Counted from the first letter of the stretch, positions 18,364 to 28,468 are shown. The stretch: DNA of 61,713 nt from Treponema zioleckii (GCF_014737315.1 NZ_JPUF01000013.1:1-61713); one strand, 5' to 3'. A program made the numbers and translations. Notes: generated by a model not told the origin, from the sequence alone.

Positions 18364-18984
18364 ATGAAAGGTCTGATTGCAAAAAAAGTAGGAATGACTC
18401 AGGTATTTGATGCAAACGGAAATCTGACACCAGTAACCGTGATCCAAGTAGAGCCAAATACTGTTGTTGCTACTAAATCGACAGAAACTAACGGTTATAA
18501 TGCTGTTGTTTTGGGCGTTGAGGATGTAAAAGAATCACGCGTAAACAAAGCTTATAAAGGTCAGTTTCCAGAAAACATTGCACCAAAGCGCCATCTGAAG
18601 GAATTCAGAGATTTTGAGAAAGAAGTTGCTATTGGTGATCAAGTGGGTCTTGAGTTGTTTGAGAAAACATCATTTTTGGATGTTACAGCAACTTCAAAAG
18701 GAAAAGGTTTCCAGGGTGTTATGAAGCGCTGGGGATTCCATGGTGGACGTGCGTCACATGGTTCTAAATTCCATCGCGAAGCTGGTGGTACAGGAAATTG
18801 TACAACTCCAGGACACTGTCTTAAGAATGTTAAAATGCCAGGACACATGGGCTTTGAGCGTGTAACTGTTCAGAATCTTAAAATTGTAAAAATTGATCCT
18901 GAACTTAAAGTAATTATGGTTCGCGGTGCTGTTCCAGGTGTTAAGAATGCTACGCTGATCATCAAGTCTGCGGTTAAGAAATAA
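18364..18984 (+). CDS. rplC: 50S ribosomal protein L3
   Basis: L3 reaches towards the peptidyl-transferase centre. The 206-aa product starts MKGLIAKKVGMTQVF and contains the signature KGKGFQGVMKRWGFHGGRASHG. The frame is open 96 nt further upstream, but ATG 18364 has AGGAG 10 nt before it and matches the conserved L3 N-terminus, so the upstream extension is rejected. rplD follows 14 nt later. Confidence 0.96.
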   Translation: MKGLIAKKVGMTQVFDANGNLTPVTVIQVEPNTVVATKSTETNGYNAVVLGVEDVKESRVNKAYKGQFPENIAPKRHLKEFRDFEKEVAIGDQVGLELFEKTSFLDVTATSKGKGFQGVMKRWGFHGGRASHGSKFHREAGGTGNCTTPGHCLKNVKMPGHMGFERVTVQNLKIVKIDPELKVIMVRGAVPGVKNATLIIKSAVKK

Positions 18985-18998
18985 AGTCGAGGAATAAG

Positions 18999-19637
18999 AT
19001 GGAAAAGAAAGTCTTTTCAATCGATGGTAAAGAGCTGCGAACGATTACTCTTGATGATAATGTTTTCGGTCTTCCAGTAAACGAAGATGTTATTTACTAT
19101 GCCATCACTAATGAATTAGCAAATAAACGTGTAGGAACAGCGTGTACAAAAACACGTTCAGAAGTACATGGAAGTAATGCTAAACCTTACAAACAGAAGG
19201 GAACTGGACATGCACGTCGTGGTGATAAAAAATCACCAATTACACGTGGCGGTGGAACAATTTTTGGACCAAAACCACGCGATTTCAGCTATGCTATCCC
19301 TAAGAAAGCTAAGCGTTTGGCAATGAAATCAATTTTGAGTCTTCAGGCTCAGAGTGATAGAGTTGTTGTTGTTGAAGATTTTACTGTTGAATCAGGAAAA
19401 ACAAAGGACTTGTTGAAAGTTCTTAATAACTTCGTAAAAGATGAAAGAACCGTTGTTATCTTGAAGGATGATGATGGAAAAATTAAGCAAGCTGGTAGAA
19501 ATATCAGACAGCTTTCGTTCCTTTCATACAACAGATTGCGTGCACATGACTTGTTCTATGGTCGCAAGGTAATTTTGTTGGAAAGTGCTGCGAAAAATCT
19601 TTCAGAGTTCTATAAAGTTGAAGAGGAGGCTAAATAA
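18999..19637 (+). CDS. rplD: 50S ribosomal protein L4
   Basis: L4 lines the exit tunnel and, in gammaproteobacteria, represses the S10 operon. The 212-aa product has the loop region SNAKPYKQKGTGHARRGDKKSP, typical of L4. Its stop overlaps the rplW start by one base (TAATG), so the two are translationally coupled. Confidence 0.96.
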   Translation: MEKKVFSIDGKELRTITLDDNVFGLPVNEDVIYYAITNELANKRVGTACTKTRSEVHGSNAKPYKQKGTGHARRGDKKSPITRGGGTIFGPKPRDFSYAIPKKAKRLAMKSILSLQAQSDRVVVVEDFTVESGKTKDLLKVLNNFVKDERTVVILKDDDGKIKQAGRNIRQLSFLSYNRLRAHDLFYGRKVILLESAAKNLSEFYKVEEEAK

Positions 19638-19924
19638 TGATCAGTTTTAATGATGTTCTTATTGAGCCAGTACTTTCAGAAAAAGCTACTACTTTGCGAG
19701 AGCAGGGTAAATATGTTTTCAAAGTTGCTCCTTCAGCTACTAAGATTCAGATTAAAGAAGCTGTAAGAAAATTGTTTGATGTTAAAGTTGTATCATGCAC
19801 AACTATTAACGTAAGCGGCAAAGCTAAACGGGTTCGTGGAAAACCTGGTAGAACTGCTAGCTGGAAGAAGGCTGTTGTACGCCTTGCTCCTGGCGAAACT
19901 ATTAAGGTATTTGAGGGCGTTTAA
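19637..19924 (+). CDS. rplW: 50S ribosomal protein L23
   Basis: L23 sits at the tunnel exit and is the docking site for trigger factor and SRP. The 95-aa product has the conserved LIEPVLSEKATTLREQGKYVF start, an AVRKLFDVKVVSC core and a basic loop, KRVRGKPGRTASWKKAVVRL. The start is fixed by the TAATG overlap with rplD and by GAGGAG within the rplD end. Confidence 0.95.
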   Translation: MISFNDVLIEPVLSEKATTLREQGKYVFKVAPSATKIQIKEAVRKLFDVKVVSCTTINVSGKAKRVRGKPGRTASWKKAVVRLAPGETIKVFEGV

Positions 19925-19949
19925 GCCTTCTTGAATTAAGGGGAACCAG

Positions 19950-20774
19950 ATGGCTCTTAAAGTTTTTAAACCATATTCAGCCGGTACTCGCAACCGTATT
20001 GATTTGGTAAGAGATGAACTGACAGCTGATAAGCCTGAGAAAACACTGGTATCAGGTAAAAAATCAAATGGTGGTCGTGGTCAGGGTGGACGTATTTCTG
20101 TACGCCATCAGGGTGGCGGTCACAAAAGAAAGTATCGTGTAATTGATTTCAAAAGAAATAAACACGGTATTCCAGGAACTGTAAAGACAATTGAATACGA
20201 TCCAAATAGAAGTGCTAATATCGCTTTGATTTACTATGCTGATGGTGAAAAACGATATATTATCGCTCCAAAAGGATTGACTGTTGGTCAGAAAATTATG
20301 TCTGGAGAGAATGCTGCTCCTACTGTTGGAAATGCACTTCCTCTTGAGGCAATCCCAGTTGGATTTACAATTCATAACATTGAGTTAACACTTGGCCGTG
20401 GTGGTCAGTTGGTAAGATCTGCTGGAGCTAGCGCTTTGGTAGCTGCTAAAGATGGTGAGTATGTAATCATCCGTTTGCCATCAAGTGAAACACGCCGTGT
20501 ACATGGAAAATGCTACGCAACAATCGGTATTGTTGGTAACGAAGAAAGAATGAATACACAGCTTGGAAAAGCTGGTCGCAAACGCTGGCTTGGTATTCGT
20601 CCTACTGTACGTGGTATGGCTATGAACCCTGTTGATCACCCACTTGGTGGTGGTGAAGGTGCAGGTAAAGGACATGTTCCAGTTACTCCTTGGGGACAGC
20701 CTTGTAGAGGATACAAGACTCGCAACAAGAGAAAGACTTCTAGCCGCTTCATTGTTTCACGTCGCAAGAAGTAA
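19950..20774 (+). CDS. rplB: 50S ribosomal protein L2
   Basis: L2 is a core 23S rRNA-binding protein needed for peptidyl transfer and subunit association. The 274-aa sequence carries the signature [17 protein letters not shown] near the C-terminus, with the functionally important His. An AGGGGA ribosome-binding site lies upstream. Length is normal. Confidence 0.97.
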   Translation: MALKVFKPYSAGTRNRIDLVRDELTADKPEKTLVSGKKSNGGRGQGGRISVRHQGGGHKRKYRVIDFKRNKHGIPGTVKTIEYDPNRSANIALIYYADGEKRYIIAPKGLTVGQKIMSGENAAPTVGNALPLEAIPVGFTIHNIELTLGRGGQLVRSAGASALVAAKDGEYVIIRLPSSETRRVHGKCYATIGIVGNEERMNTQLGKAGRKRWLGIRPTVRGMAMNPVDHPLGGGEGAGKGHVPVTPWGQPCRGYKTRNKRKTSSRFIVSRRKK

Positions 20775-20791
20775 TCTTATAGGAGTTAACG

Positions 20792-21070
20792 GTGTCAAGA
20801 TCTGTTAAAAAAGGACCTTTCATTGAAAAGAGTCTTTATAAGAAAGTTATTGAAATGAACAAAGAGTCAGACAAGAAGATGATTAAAACATATTCTCGTT
20901 GCTCTACAATTATTCCAGAGATGGTTGGAAACACAATCAGTGTTTACAACGGAAAATCATGGATTCCTGTATACGTAACTGAAAACCTTGTTGGTCATAA
21001 GTTGGGAGAGTTCGCTCCTACTCGTACATTTAAGGGTCATAGCGGTACAGATAAAACTGCTGGTAAATAA
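20792..21070 (+). CDS. rpsS: 30S ribosomal protein S19
   Basis: S19 binds 16S rRNA with S13 in the 30S head. The 92-aa product starts at GTG with AGGAG 7 nt upstream, and begins [17 protein letters not shown]. It contains the family signature running from [10 protein letters not shown] to [13 protein letters not shown]. The GTG start is set by the ribosome-binding site and by the conserved N-terminus. Confidence 0.96.
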   Translation: MSRSVKKGPFIEKSLYKKVIEMNKESDKKMIKTYSRCSTIIPEMVGNTISVYNGKSWIPVYVTENLVGHKLGEFAPTRTFKGHSGTDKTAGK

Positions 21071-21081
21071 GGGTGGATATT

Positions 21082-21438
21082 ATGGCTGAGAAGAAAGGTT
21101 ATGTAGCCACTACAAAGTTCCTTATCGCATCTCCTACAAAGGTTCGTCCTGTAGCTCATGTGGTAAATCAAAAGTCTTGCTCAAAGGCTATGGCAATTCT
21201 TGAAAATATGCCGCAAAAAGGAGCACGACTGATTCAGAGCACTCTGAAATCAGCTGTTGCTAATGCTTTGTATGCAAACAAGAAATTGGATGAAGATATG
21301 TTATATGTTAAGGAAATTCGTATTGACGAAGGTCCAAGACTTAAGAGAGTTTGGTTCCGTGCTCGTGGACGTGCCGATCAGCTTTTGCGTCGAATGTGCC
21401 ATATAACAGTCATCGTTGATGAGAAGGCGGGGGAATAA
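21082..21438 (+). CDS. rplV: 50S ribosomal protein L22
   Basis: L22 lines the exit tunnel beside L4. The 118-aa product starts [14 protein letters not shown] and carries the C-terminal signature [20 protein letters not shown], here followed by [17 protein letters not shown] in frame 9 nt earlier (21073) is possible, but ATG 21082 is better placed behind AAGGGTGG. It is followed by rpsC at 1 nt. Confidence 0.95.
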   Translation: MAEKKGYVATTKFLIASPTKVRPVAHVVNQKSCSKAMAILENMPQKGARLIQSTLKSAVANALYANKKLDEDMLYVKEIRIDEGPRLKRVWFRARGRADQLLRRMCHITVIVDEKAGE

Positions 21439-21439
21439 A

Positions 21440-22198
21440 GTGGGTCAGAAAGTAAGTCCTATTGGTTTGCGTCTTGGAATTAACAAGACTTGGCAGTCAC
21501 GTTGGTATGCTAATCCACGTGAGTATGCAGACCTCGTTTTGGAAGATTTGAAAATCCGCAATATGGTAAAAGCACTTCCTGAGTGCCAGAATGCTGATAT
21601 TGCTGAAATTGAAATTGTTCGTCATCCACAGAGAGTGACTATTGTTATTCATACTGCTAGACCAGGTGTAATCATCGGTGTAAAAGGTGCGACAATCGAA
21701 AAGATTAGCGCTGAATTGCAGTCGAAACTTACAAAGAAAGTTCAGATTAAAATCAAGGAAGTTAAGAGAGCAGATATCAATGCTTCTTTGATTGCTCAGA
21801 ACGTTGGTCGCCAGTTGGCTGGTCGCGGATCATTCCGAAAGGCTTTGAAACAGGCTTCTTCAAATGCAATGAAGGGCGGGGCTCAGGGAATTAAGATTCG
21901 TTTGTCAGGACGTCTTGGTGGTGCCGAGATGAGAAGAAGTGAGGAACACAAAGAGGGACGAGTTCCTCTTCACACTCTTCGCGCTGACATTGATTATGGA
22001 ACATTTGAAGCACATACAACATACGGAAAAATCGGTGTAAAAGTATGGGTTTACAATGGTATGAATTATGGACGTGAACACACCGAGGATGTTGGCCAGA
22101 CTACAGAGAGAAAGCCACGCCACGAGCGTTCAAACTCAAATGGTGACAAACCAAGAGCAAAACGTCCTGCTCGTGTGGCAAATACTTCTAAGGAGTAA
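21440..22198 (+). CDS. rpsC: 30S ribosomal protein S3
   Basis: S3 forms part of the mRNA entry tunnel. The 252-aa product begins at GTG ([17 protein letters not shown]), one base after the rplV stop. The frame is open for 8 more codons, but these lie inside rplV. It has a KH domain around [13 protein letters not shown] and the C-terminal S3 domain with [14 protein letters not shown]. The C-terminal ~30 residues are a basic, low-complexity tail. Confidence 0.95.
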   Translation: MGQKVSPIGLRLGINKTWQSRWYANPREYADLVLEDLKIRNMVKALPECQNADIAEIEIVRHPQRVTIVIHTARPGVIIGVKGATIEKISAELQSKLTKKVQIKIKEVKRADINASLIAQNVGRQLAGRGSFRKALKQASSNAMKGGAQGIKIRLSGRLGGAEMRRSEEHKEGRVPLHTLRADIDYGTFEAHTTYGKIGVKVWVYNGMNYGREHTEDVGQTTERKPRHERSNSNGDKPRAKRPARVANTSKE

Positions 22199-22203
22199 CA
22201 TAA

Positions 22204-22620
22204 ATGCTTAGTCCTAAAAGAGTTATTCACCGTAAGGTTCAACGCGGTAGAATCAATGGTTGTGCTACTCGTGCTAATAATATTGACTTCGGAGACATTG
22301 CTCTCGTAGCAATGGAGCCAGTTTGGCTTAACGCAAGACATATTGAGGCTGCACGTGTTGCAATCAACCGTAAGCTTGAACGAAAAGGTAATGTTTGGTT
22401 GAGAGTATTCCCAGACAAACCTGTTTCTAAAAAACCTGCTGATACACGTATGGGTAAGGGTAAAGGTGCTCCAGAGTTCTGGGCTGCTGTTATCAAACCT
22501 GGTGTAATTCTTTTTGAGGTTGGCGGAATTGATATCAAATTGGCAGAACAGGCTTTGTCTTTGGCTGCTAGCAAATTGCCAATCAAAACAAGAATCGCTT
22601 TTAAGCCAACTAAAGATTAA
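22204..22620 (+). CDS. rplP: 50S ribosomal protein L16
   Basis: L16 contacts the A-site tRNA elbow. The 138-aa product has the N-terminal SPKRVIHRKVQRGRINGCAT and the signature RMGKGKGAPEFWAAV, normal for the family. An AAGGAG ribosome-binding site overlaps the rpsC stop. Residues after the conserved N-terminus (TRANNIDFGDIALVAMEP) follow the typical pattern. Confidence 0.96.
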   Translation: MLSPKRVIHRKVQRGRINGCATRANNIDFGDIALVAMEPVWLNARHIEAARVAINRKLERKGNVWLRVFPDKPVSKKPADTRMGKGKGAPEFWAAVIKPGVILFEVGGIDIKLAEQALSLAASKLPIKTRIAFKPTKD

Positions 22621-22630
22621 GGAGTAAGAA

Positions 22631-22843
22631 ATGGCTGATACAAAGAAGAAGAATGTAAAAGAATTGTCTTACGCTGAATTAGTTGCTGAACGCGATGAGC
22701 TTAAAAAGAAATACATGGACTTAAGATTTCAGATGGTAATTGGTCATGTTGATAGTCCAATTCAGAAGCGTGCGATGAGACGTCAGATTGCAAGAATCAA
22801 TACGTTTATTCGTCAGAAGGAAATAGCTGAATCAAGCAAGTAG
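22631..22843 (+). CDS. rpmC: 50S ribosomal protein L29
   Basis: L29 is a small helical hairpin protein near the tunnel exit. The 70-aa product has a slightly extended basic N-terminus and the L29 core [20 protein letters not shown], ending [15 protein letters not shown]. An AAGGAG ribosome-binding site lies upstream and rpsQ follows at 10 nt. Confidence 0.94.
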   Translation: MADTKKKNVKELSYAELVAERDELKKKYMDLRFQMVIGHVDSPIQKRAMRRQIARINTFIRQKEIAESSK

Positions 22844-22853
22844 GAGCTATAAA

Positions 22854-23126
22854 GTGGAAGAACAGGTTCTTCAGACTAAAGAAGGCAAACGTTCACTTGT
22901 TGGCATTGTAACTAGCGACAAGATGGATAAAACCATTGTTGTTTCAATTGCCACAAAACGAATGGATAGCCTTTATAAAAAGTACGTAACACGTACTAAA
23001 AAGTGTAAGGCACACGATGAAAAGAACGATGCTCATATCGGAGATACAGTTCGAATTGTAGAGTGCAGTCCTATCAGCAAAGATAAATGCTGGAGACTCG
23101 CTGAGATTATTGAAAGAGCAAAATAA
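22854..23126 (+). CDS. rpsQ: 30S ribosomal protein S17
   Basis: S17 is an OB-fold primary binder of 16S rRNA. The 90-aa product starts at GTG with AGGAG 7 nt upstream and contains [18 protein letters not shown] and the [20 protein letters not shown] signature. The first ~10 residues are a spirochaete-like extension compared with E. coli S17. Confidence 0.95.
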   Translation: MEEQVLQTKEGKRSLVGIVTSDKMDKTIVVSIATKRMDSLYKKYVTRTKKCKAHDEKNDAHIGDTVRIVECSPISKDKCWRLAEIIERAK

Positions 23127-23143
23127 GTTAAGGAGTTAAAGAC

Positions 23144-23512
23144 ATGCTTCAGATGCAATCAAATTTGACAGTTGCCGATAACTCTGGCGCTAAGCTCGTT
23201 CAGGTAATCAAGGTTCTCGGCGGTTCACATCGCCGCTATGCCGGAATCGGTGACATCGTTGTAGTAGCTGTAAAGGAAGCAATTCCAACATCTACAATCA
23301 AAGAAGGTTCTGTAGAAAAGGCAGTAATCGTTCGTGTTTCTAAAGAATATCGTCGTCCAGACGGAACTTATATCAGATTCGATGATAACGCTTGTGTTAT
23401 CGTTGATGGCGATAAGAATCCAAAAGGAAAGCGTATCTTTGGACCTGTAGCACGTGAACTTCGTGATATGGATTATATGAAAATCGTATCATTAGCACCG
23501 GAAGTACTTTAA
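23144..23512 (+). CDS. rplN: 50S ribosomal protein L14
   Basis: L14 helps form intersubunit bridges and is the target of silencing factor RsfS. The 122-aa product starts [17 protein letters not shown] and has the usual C-terminus [21 protein letters not shown]. The first of two near ATGs is chosen because it gives the universal 122-residue length and has AAGGAG upstream. Confidence 0.97.
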   Translation: MLQMQSNLTVADNSGAKLVQVIKVLGGSHRRYAGIGDIVVVAVKEAIPTSTIKEGSVEKAVIVRVSKEYRRPDGTYIRFDDNACVIVDGDKNPKGKRIFGPVARELRDMDYMKIVSLAPEVL

Positions 23513-23528
23513 GAGGAGTTTCTGAATA

Positions 23529-23843
23529 ATGAGCAAGAATTTCAAAATCCATAAGGATGATACAGTTCAGGTAATTGCAGGAAAAGACAAAGGTAAGAGA
23601 GGTACTGTTGTACGTGTTCTTACTAAGAAAGATGCTGTAATCGTATCTGGAATCAACATTGTTAAGAAAGCAATGAAAAGACGTAGCCAGCAGGATCAGG
23701 GAGGAATCGCTGATGTTGAGGCTCCGTTGAATATTTCAAATGTAGCACTCATTTGTAAAAAATGCGGTCCTACAAGAGCTGGTTATAAAATTGACGGCGA
23801 CAAGAAGATTCGTGTTTGCCGCAAGTGTGGAGAAGCACTGTAA
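23529..23843 (+). CDS. rplX: 50S ribosomal protein L24
   Basis: L24 is a KOW-domain protein that initiates 50S assembly. The 104-aa product has the KOW motif [18 protein letters not shown] and the C-terminal zinc-like pair CKKCG and CRKCG. Its stop overlaps the rplE start (TAATG). Confidence 0.95.
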   Translation: MSKNFKIHKDDTVQVIAGKDKGKRGTVVRVLTKKDAVIVSGINIVKKAMKRRSQQDQGGIADVEAPLNISNVALICKKCGPTRAGYKIDGDKKIRVCRKCGEAL

Positions 23844-24394
23844 TGGATAACTACGTACCACGGCTTAAGAAAGTCTATAAGGAAACAATCGCTCCTGAGC
23901 TCTTCAAAGAACTTGGTTACACATCAGTTATGCAGATTCCTACTATTAAAAAGGTAGTTGTAAGCATGGGTGTTGGCGAAGCTCTTACTAATAAGAAACT
24001 CCTTGATGCCGCAGTAGCTGATATTTCTCAGATTACTGGACAGCACGCTGTTAAAACGAGAGCTAGAAAGAGTATTGCTAATTTCAAACTTCGTGAAGGT
24101 AATGAAGTTGGAGTTATGGTAACATTGCGTGGAAACATCATGTATGAGTTCCTCGACCGATTAATCAATGTTGCTTTACCTCGTGTAAAAGATTTCCGTG
24201 GAATCAAAGCAACTGGTTTTGATGGTCATGGAAATTTCTCTCTTGGTATTACAGAACAGATTATCTTCCCTGAAATCGACTTTGATAAAATCACTAAGAT
24301 TTCAGGAATGAATATCTCTATTGTTACTAGTGCACGAACCGATGCTGAGGCACGTGCTCTTCTTACCAAGTTCAGAATGCCTTTCAGGAAATAG
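23843..24394 (+). CDS. rplE: 50S ribosomal protein L5
   Basis: L5 binds 5S rRNA and contacts P-site tRNA. The 183-aa product starts [14 protein letters not shown] at the ATG overlapping the rplX stop. The frame is open 27 nt further up, but that portion is rplX. It contains [21 protein letters not shown] and the C-terminal [17 protein letters not shown]. Length is normal. Confidence 0.96.
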   Translation: MDNYVPRLKKVYKETIAPELFKELGYTSVMQIPTIKKVVVSMGVGEALTNKKLLDAAVADISQITGQHAVKTRARKSIANFKLREGNEVGVMVTLRGNIMYEFLDRLINVALPRVKDFRGIKATGFDGHGNFSLGITEQIIFPEIDFDKITKISGMNISIVTSARTDAEARALLTKFRMPFRK

Positions 24395-24404
24395 TGGGGA
24401 ATTC

Positions 24405-24590
24405 ATGGCTAAGAAATCAATGATTATCAAGGCGAACCGCACTCCAAAATTCAAGACACGAGAATATAATCGTTGTCAGATTTGTGGTCGCCCTCGTGGA
24501 TATTTGCGTAAGTTTAAGATGTGCCGTATTTGCTTCCGCAAAATGGCAGGTGAAGGTTTGTTACCAGGTGTAACAAAATCTAGTTGGTAG
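24405..24590 (+). CDS. rpsN: 30S ribosomal protein S14 (type Z, zinc form)
   Basis: S14 completes the 30S head. The 61-aa short form carries the zinc ribbon CQICGRP...CRICF and ends [11 protein letters not shown]. The start at 24405 ([18 protein letters not shown]) has GGGGA 5 nt upstream. A longer open frame upstream lies within rplE and is rejected. The zinc-binding C+ form matches the C+ L33 seen near 3.2 kb. Confidence 0.96.
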   Translation: MAKKSMIIKANRTPKFKTREYNRCQICGRPRGYLRKFKMCRICFRKMAGEGLLPGVTKSSW

Positions 24591-24605
24591 TGGTAGGAGA
24601 TTAAA

Positions 24606-25004
24606 ATGAGTGTTTCAGATCCAATAGCAGACATGCTTACAAAGGTTCGTAATGCTGTTCAGGCTCGCCACGAAAAAGTAGATGTTCCTACTTCAAAGCT
24701 TAAGCTGGAAATCGTGAAAATCCTGAAGACAGAAGGTTACATTAAGAATTTTAAGAAAATTCAGGAAGATGGAAAAAATATCATTCGTATTTTCTTGAAA
24801 TATGATGAATCTAACGATTCAGTAATTCATGGTCTTGAAAAAATTTCAAAACCAGGTCGTCGTGTTTATTCTGCATGTAAAGATTTGCCACGTATCTATA
24901 ATGGATACGGTACATTGATCGTTTCAACTTCTACTGGTGTTACAACTGGTAAGAAAGCTAGCGAAAAAAATGTTGGTGGCGAATTAGTTTGCAAAGTTTG
25001 GTAG
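24606..25004 (+). CDS. rpsH: 30S ribosomal protein S8
   Basis: S8 is a primary 16S rRNA binder and, in E. coli, represses the spc operon. The 132-aa product begins [21 protein letters not shown] and ends with the S8 signature [38 protein letters not shown] ribosome-binding site lies upstream. Confidence 0.96.
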   Translation: MSVSDPIADMLTKVRNAVQARHEKVDVPTSKLKLEIVKILKTEGYIKNFKKIQEDGKNIIRIFLKYDESNDSVIHGLEKISKPGRRVYSACKDLPRIYNGYGTLIVSTSTGVTTGKKASEKNVGGELVCKVW

Positions 25005-25016
25005 TGGGAGGAAGAA

Positions 25017-25559
25017 ATGTCAAAAATTGGTAAGCTTCCTGTTTCTATCCCTTCTGGAGTAACAGTTTCAGTTAATTCTGGAGTTGTTGCTGTAAAAGGT
25101 CCGAAAGGAGAACTTAAAGAGACTATTAATGAAAAATTGGTTACTGTTGAAGTAAATGGTAACGAATTGATTGTTAAACCTGTTGATGAGTCAAAGAATG
25201 CTGGTGCAGCTCACGGTTTGTACCGCAACTTGATTCATAATATGGTTGTAGGTGTTACAACTGGCTTCTCGAAGACTCTTGTAATTACTGGTGTTGGTTA
25301 TCGTGCAGAAGTTCAGGGGAAATACCTTGTTATGAATCTTGGTTTCTCTTCAGAATTTATTGCTGTAATTCCAGAAGGTCTTACGGTTACAGCCGATGCT
25401 CAGGGAAAAATCACTATCAGCGGTATTAGTAAACAGTTGGTAGGCGAATTCAGTGCTCAGATTCGTAAATTGAGAAAACCTGAACCATATAAAGGAAAGG
25501 GAATCCGTTACGATAACGAAGTTATTAGACGTAAAGTCGGAAAAACCGGCGTTAAATAA
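25017..25559 (+). CDS. rplF: 50S ribosomal protein L6
   Basis: L6 sits at the base of the L7/L12 stalk. The 180-aa product has the two duplicated L6 domains and the C-terminal signature RKPEPYKGKGIRYDNEVIRR. A GGGAGG ribosome-binding site lies upstream and rplR follows at 10 nt. Confidence 0.96.
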   Translation: MSKIGKLPVSIPSGVTVSVNSGVVAVKGPKGELKETINEKLVTVEVNGNELIVKPVDESKNAGAAHGLYRNLIHNMVVGVTTGFSKTLVITGVGYRAEVQGKYLVMNLGFSSEFIAVIPEGLTVTADAQGKITISGISKQLVGEFSAQIRKLRKPEPYKGKGIRYDNEVIRRKVGKTGVK

Positions 25560-25569
25560 GGTATAACAT

Positions 25570-25932
25570 ATGTTTAAGAAACTTAATGACAAAGCAAGAA
25601 AGCGCCTCCATCGAAAGGTTCATATCCGCAAATCTGTTTACGGAACTGCTGAAAGACCTCGTATGACTGTATATCGCAGTAATACAAACTTGTATATCCA
25701 AGTTATTAATGATGATGAGGGAACTACTCTTGCTTCTATCTCTACTTTGGAGAAGGAATTTGCAGACTTGAAGCCTAACACAGAAGGCGCTGCAAAACTT
25801 GGAGAAGCTTTTGGTAAACGACTTCAGGATAAGAAGATAACTACTGTTGTTTTTGATCGCAATGGTTACTTGTATCATGGTGTTGTAAAAGCCCTTGCTG
25901 ATGGAACCCGTAAAGCCGGGATCATTTTCTAG
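25570..25932 (+). CDS. rplR: 50S ribosomal protein L18
   Basis: L18 binds 5S rRNA with L5. The 120-aa product has the basic N-terminus ([19 protein letters not shown]), [18 protein letters not shown], and the C-terminal [23 protein letters not shown]. Length is normal. The ribosome-binding site is weak (AAGG), consistent with coupling to rplF. Confidence 0.95.
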   Translation: MFKKLNDKARKRLHRKVHIRKSVYGTAERPRMTVYRSNTNLYIQVINDDEGTTLASISTLEKEFADLKPNTEGAAKLGEAFGKRLQDKKITTVVFDRNGYLYHGVVKALADGTRKAGIIF

Positions 25933-25940
25933 GAGAGTTT

Positions 25941-26456
25941 ATGGAACGCCAAAATAAATTCGATAGAGAAAAAGATCAGAAAGAATTCGTAGAAAAGCTG
26001 GTCAGATTAAATCGAACTGCAAAAACTGTAAAAGGTGGACGACGAATGTCTTTCTCTGCACTGACGGTTGTTGGTGATGGAAAAGGTCGCGTAGGATACG
26101 GATTTGGTAAAGCAAATGATGTATCTGAGGCGATCAGAAAGAGTATTGACCGTGCTAAGAGAAATCTTGTTAATGTTTACGTTAAGAACGGAACATTGCC
26201 ACATGAGATGCTTGGAAAATATAAGAGTTCTTCTATCCTTTTGAAGCCAGCATGTCCTGGAACTGGAATTATCGCTGGTGGTACTGTACGTGCAATTATG
26301 GATGCTATTGGTGCTACCGACGTTATTTCTAAGTCTTTGGGATCATCAAGCCCTGTTAATGTAGTTCGTGCTACATTTGATGCGCTTGCTCATCTTATGG
26401 ATGCAAAGAAAGTTGCTTCTAACAGAGGCAAAGCTTTGCAGGATATGTGGGGTTAA
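25941..26456 (+). CDS. rpsE: 30S ribosomal protein S5
   Basis: S5 acts in decoding accuracy and mRNA unwinding. The 171-aa product has the S5 N-terminal domain (FVEKLVRLNRTAKTVKGGRRMSF), GDGKGRVGYGFGKANDV, and PACPGTGIIAGGTVRAIMDAIGATDV. An AGGAGA ribosome-binding site overlaps the rplR stop. It is followed by rpmD at 3 nt. Confidence 0.96.
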   Translation: MERQNKFDREKDQKEFVEKLVRLNRTAKTVKGGRRMSFSALTVVGDGKGRVGYGFGKANDVSEAIRKSIDRAKRNLVNVYVKNGTLPHEMLGKYKSSSILLKPACPGTGIIAGGTVRAIMDAIGATDVISKSLGSSSPVNVVRATFDALAHLMDAKKVASNRGKALQDMWG

Positions 26457-26459
26457 TAA

Positions 26460-26645
26460 ATGGCAAAGACATTGAAAGTAACTCTTGTAAAGAGCACAAT
26501 TGGTCAGAAACCAGAGAAAAAAGCTACTGTTCGTAGCCTTGGTTTGAAAAAACTTAATTCATCTGTTGAGAAAGAAGATACACCTGCTCTCAGAGGTATG
26601 ATTGCCGCTGTATCTCATCTTGTAAAAGTTGAGGAGTCAAACTAA
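26460..26645 (+). CDS. rpmD: 50S ribosomal protein L30
   Basis: The 61-aa product has the L30 core [29 protein letters not shown]. It starts 3 nt after rpsE and its stop overlaps the rplO start by one base (TAATG), so S5, L30 and L15 look translationally coupled. Confidence 0.94.
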   Translation: MAKTLKVTLVKSTIGQKPEKKATVRSLGLKKLNSSVEKEDTPALRGMIAAVSHLVKVEESN

Positions 26646-27115
26646 TGGCAGATTTTATTTTGAGTGCCCCAGAGGGTGCTAATAAGAAAAGACGCATTGT
26701 TGGACGTGGATCTTCTTCTGGTAGTGGTACAACAGCTGGTAAAGGAAACAAAGGTCAGCAGTCACGTTCTGGTGGAAAGACTTACGTAGGATTTGAAGGT
26801 GGTCAGATGCCTCTTTATCGACGCATTGCGCACAGAGGTTTCTCAAACTATCCTTTCAAAAAAGAATATGTTTGTCTTAATGTGAAAGTTCTTGAAGAAA
26901 AATATTCTTCTGATGAAACTGTAAATAATGAGTCTCTTATTGCTAAGGGATTGATTAAATCAGCAAGTGCCTTGGTAAAAGTTCTTGGTGATGGAGATTT
27001 AACAAAAAAATTGACAGTATCAGTAGCTAAAGTTTCAGCTTCAGCAAAAGAGAAGATTGAAAAAGCTGGTGGTTCTGTTGTTGCTCCTGCAGAAAAAGCT
27101 TCTGAAGAAAAATAG
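26645..27115 (+). CDS. rplO: 50S ribosomal protein L15
   Basis: L15 is a late-assembly 50S protein. The 156-aa product has the Gly/Arg-rich N-terminal region (GRGSSSGSGTTAGKGNKGQQSR) followed by the FEGGQMPLYRRIAHRGFSN signature. The C-terminal ~15 residues are Ala/Glu/Lys-rich. secY follows 18 nt later. Confidence 0.95.
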   Translation: MADFILSAPEGANKKRRIVGRGSSSGSGTTAGKGNKGQQSRSGGKTYVGFEGGQMPLYRRIAHRGFSNYPFKKEYVCLNVKVLEEKYSSDETVNNESLIAKGLIKSASALVKVLGDGDLTKKLTVSVAKVSASAKEKIEKAGGSVVAPAEKASEEK

Positions 27116-27133
27116 TAATCATTGGGGACTTTC

Positions 27134-28468
27134 ATGGCAAATAATCCTGTTGTAAATATTTTCAGAATTAAAGAACTTCGAGATAGATTGTTCTTTACTT
27201 TTGTAATACTTGTCGTTTTTCGTCTTGGTTGTGTTTTGACAATACCAGGTATTGATGCAGCAGCCCTTGTAACTTATTTCGAAGGGTTGGTGAATCAGAA
27301 TAAAAACGCATTTGCCAGCTATATGGACTTCTTTGCCGGTGGAGCATTTTCAAATTTTTCTGTGTTTATGCTTGGTGTTATGCCATATGTATCAACACAG
27401 ATTATTTTGCAACTTGCGCTGATTATCTTCCCTGGTCTTAAAAAGGCTGCTCAGGAAGATGGCGGTCAGCGCCGAGTTGCTGCTTGGACTAGAATCGGTA
27501 CAGTATTTGTGTGCTTGATTCAGTCCTTGGCTGTAACTGTTTATGCAAGTAGCATTCCTAATGCTATTGCAATGACAAATCCGATTGCCTTCAGATTGCT
27601 TGCTATGCTCACTGTAACAACGGGAGCTATGGTTACAATTTGGTTGGGCGATCAGATTACAGCGCACGGCATTGGCAATGGAATTTCCATGTTAATTTTT
27701 GCTGGTATTGTTGCAAGATTGCCACATGCAGTAATGGATCTTGGAAAGAGGATTCATTCAGATCAGATTAACATTGTACTCGTAATTGTTGTACTTCTTA
27801 TGTTTGTTGCTATCATTGCGCTTGTTGTTTTTGAGCAGCGTGGTGAGCGAAAAATACCTGTGCACTATGCGAAACGCGTTGTTGGTCGAAAAATGTATGG
27901 CGGTGGAAGCACCTATATACCTTTTAAGATTAATCCTTCCGGAGTTATTCCTGTAATTTTTGCATCATCATTCTTGACTTTTCCTTTGCAGATTGTTTCT
28001 ACTTTGGGTAACCATGCAGAAGCACCTCGTTGGGTTTCAAGGCTTTCTGTTATTCTGACCCCTACAGGGTTGTTGTATAACGTATTATTGGTCTTGCTCA
28101 TCGTTTTCTTTGCTTACTTCTATACGCAAGTAACGTTGAACCCGATTGAAATTGCAAAAAATGTTCGTGAGAATGGTGGTTCGATTCCTGGAATTAGAAC
28201 AGATAAGATTGAAGAATATATGCAGAAGGTTCTTAATCGACTTGTTCTTCCGGGTTCTTTGTATCTCGCTCTTATTGCGGTTATTCCGACAGTCGTTCAG
28301 ATTTTCTTTGATTTTCCACAGTCAATAGCAATGTTGATGGGTGGAACATCATTGTTGATTCTTGTTGGTGTTGATCTTGATACAATGAGCCAAATTGAAG
28401 CATTGCTTAAGATGCATCATGCTGACGGATTAGTAAAAAAAGGCAAATTGCGTTCTAGAAAATTGTAA
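27134..28468 (+). CDS. secY: Protein translocase subunit SecY
   Basis: SecY is the ten-span pore of the general secretion channel. The 444-aa product has repeated hydrophobic segments, the plug-region SecY signature near TM2 (MLGVMPYVSTQIILQL), and the conserved cytosolic loop with TQVTLNPIEIAKNVRENGGSIPGIR. I choose ATG 27134 with GGGGAC upstream over an in-frame TTG at 27122. It lies in the usual spc position after rplO; adk and map do not follow. Confidence 0.96.
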   Translation: MANNPVVNIFRIKELRDRLFFTFVILVVFRLGCVLTIPGIDAAALVTYFEGLVNQNKNAFASYMDFFAGGAFSNFSVFMLGVMPYVSTQIILQLALIIFPGLKKAAQEDGGQRRVAAWTRIGTVFVCLIQSLAVTVYASSIPNAIAMTNPIAFRLLAMLTVTTGAMVTIWLGDQITAHGIGNGISMLIFAGIVARLPHAVMDLGKRIHSDQINIVLVIVVLLMFVAIIALVVFEQRGERKIPVHYAKRVVGRKMYGGGSTYIPFKINPSGVIPVIFASSFLTFPLQIVSTLGNHAEAPRWVSRLSVILTPTGLLYNVLLVLLIVFFAYFYTQVTLNPIEIAKNVRENGGSIPGIRTDKIEEYMQKVLNRLVLPGSLYLALIAVIPTVVQIFFDFPQSIAMLMGGTSLLILVGVDLDTMSQIEALLKMHHADGLVKKGKLRSRKL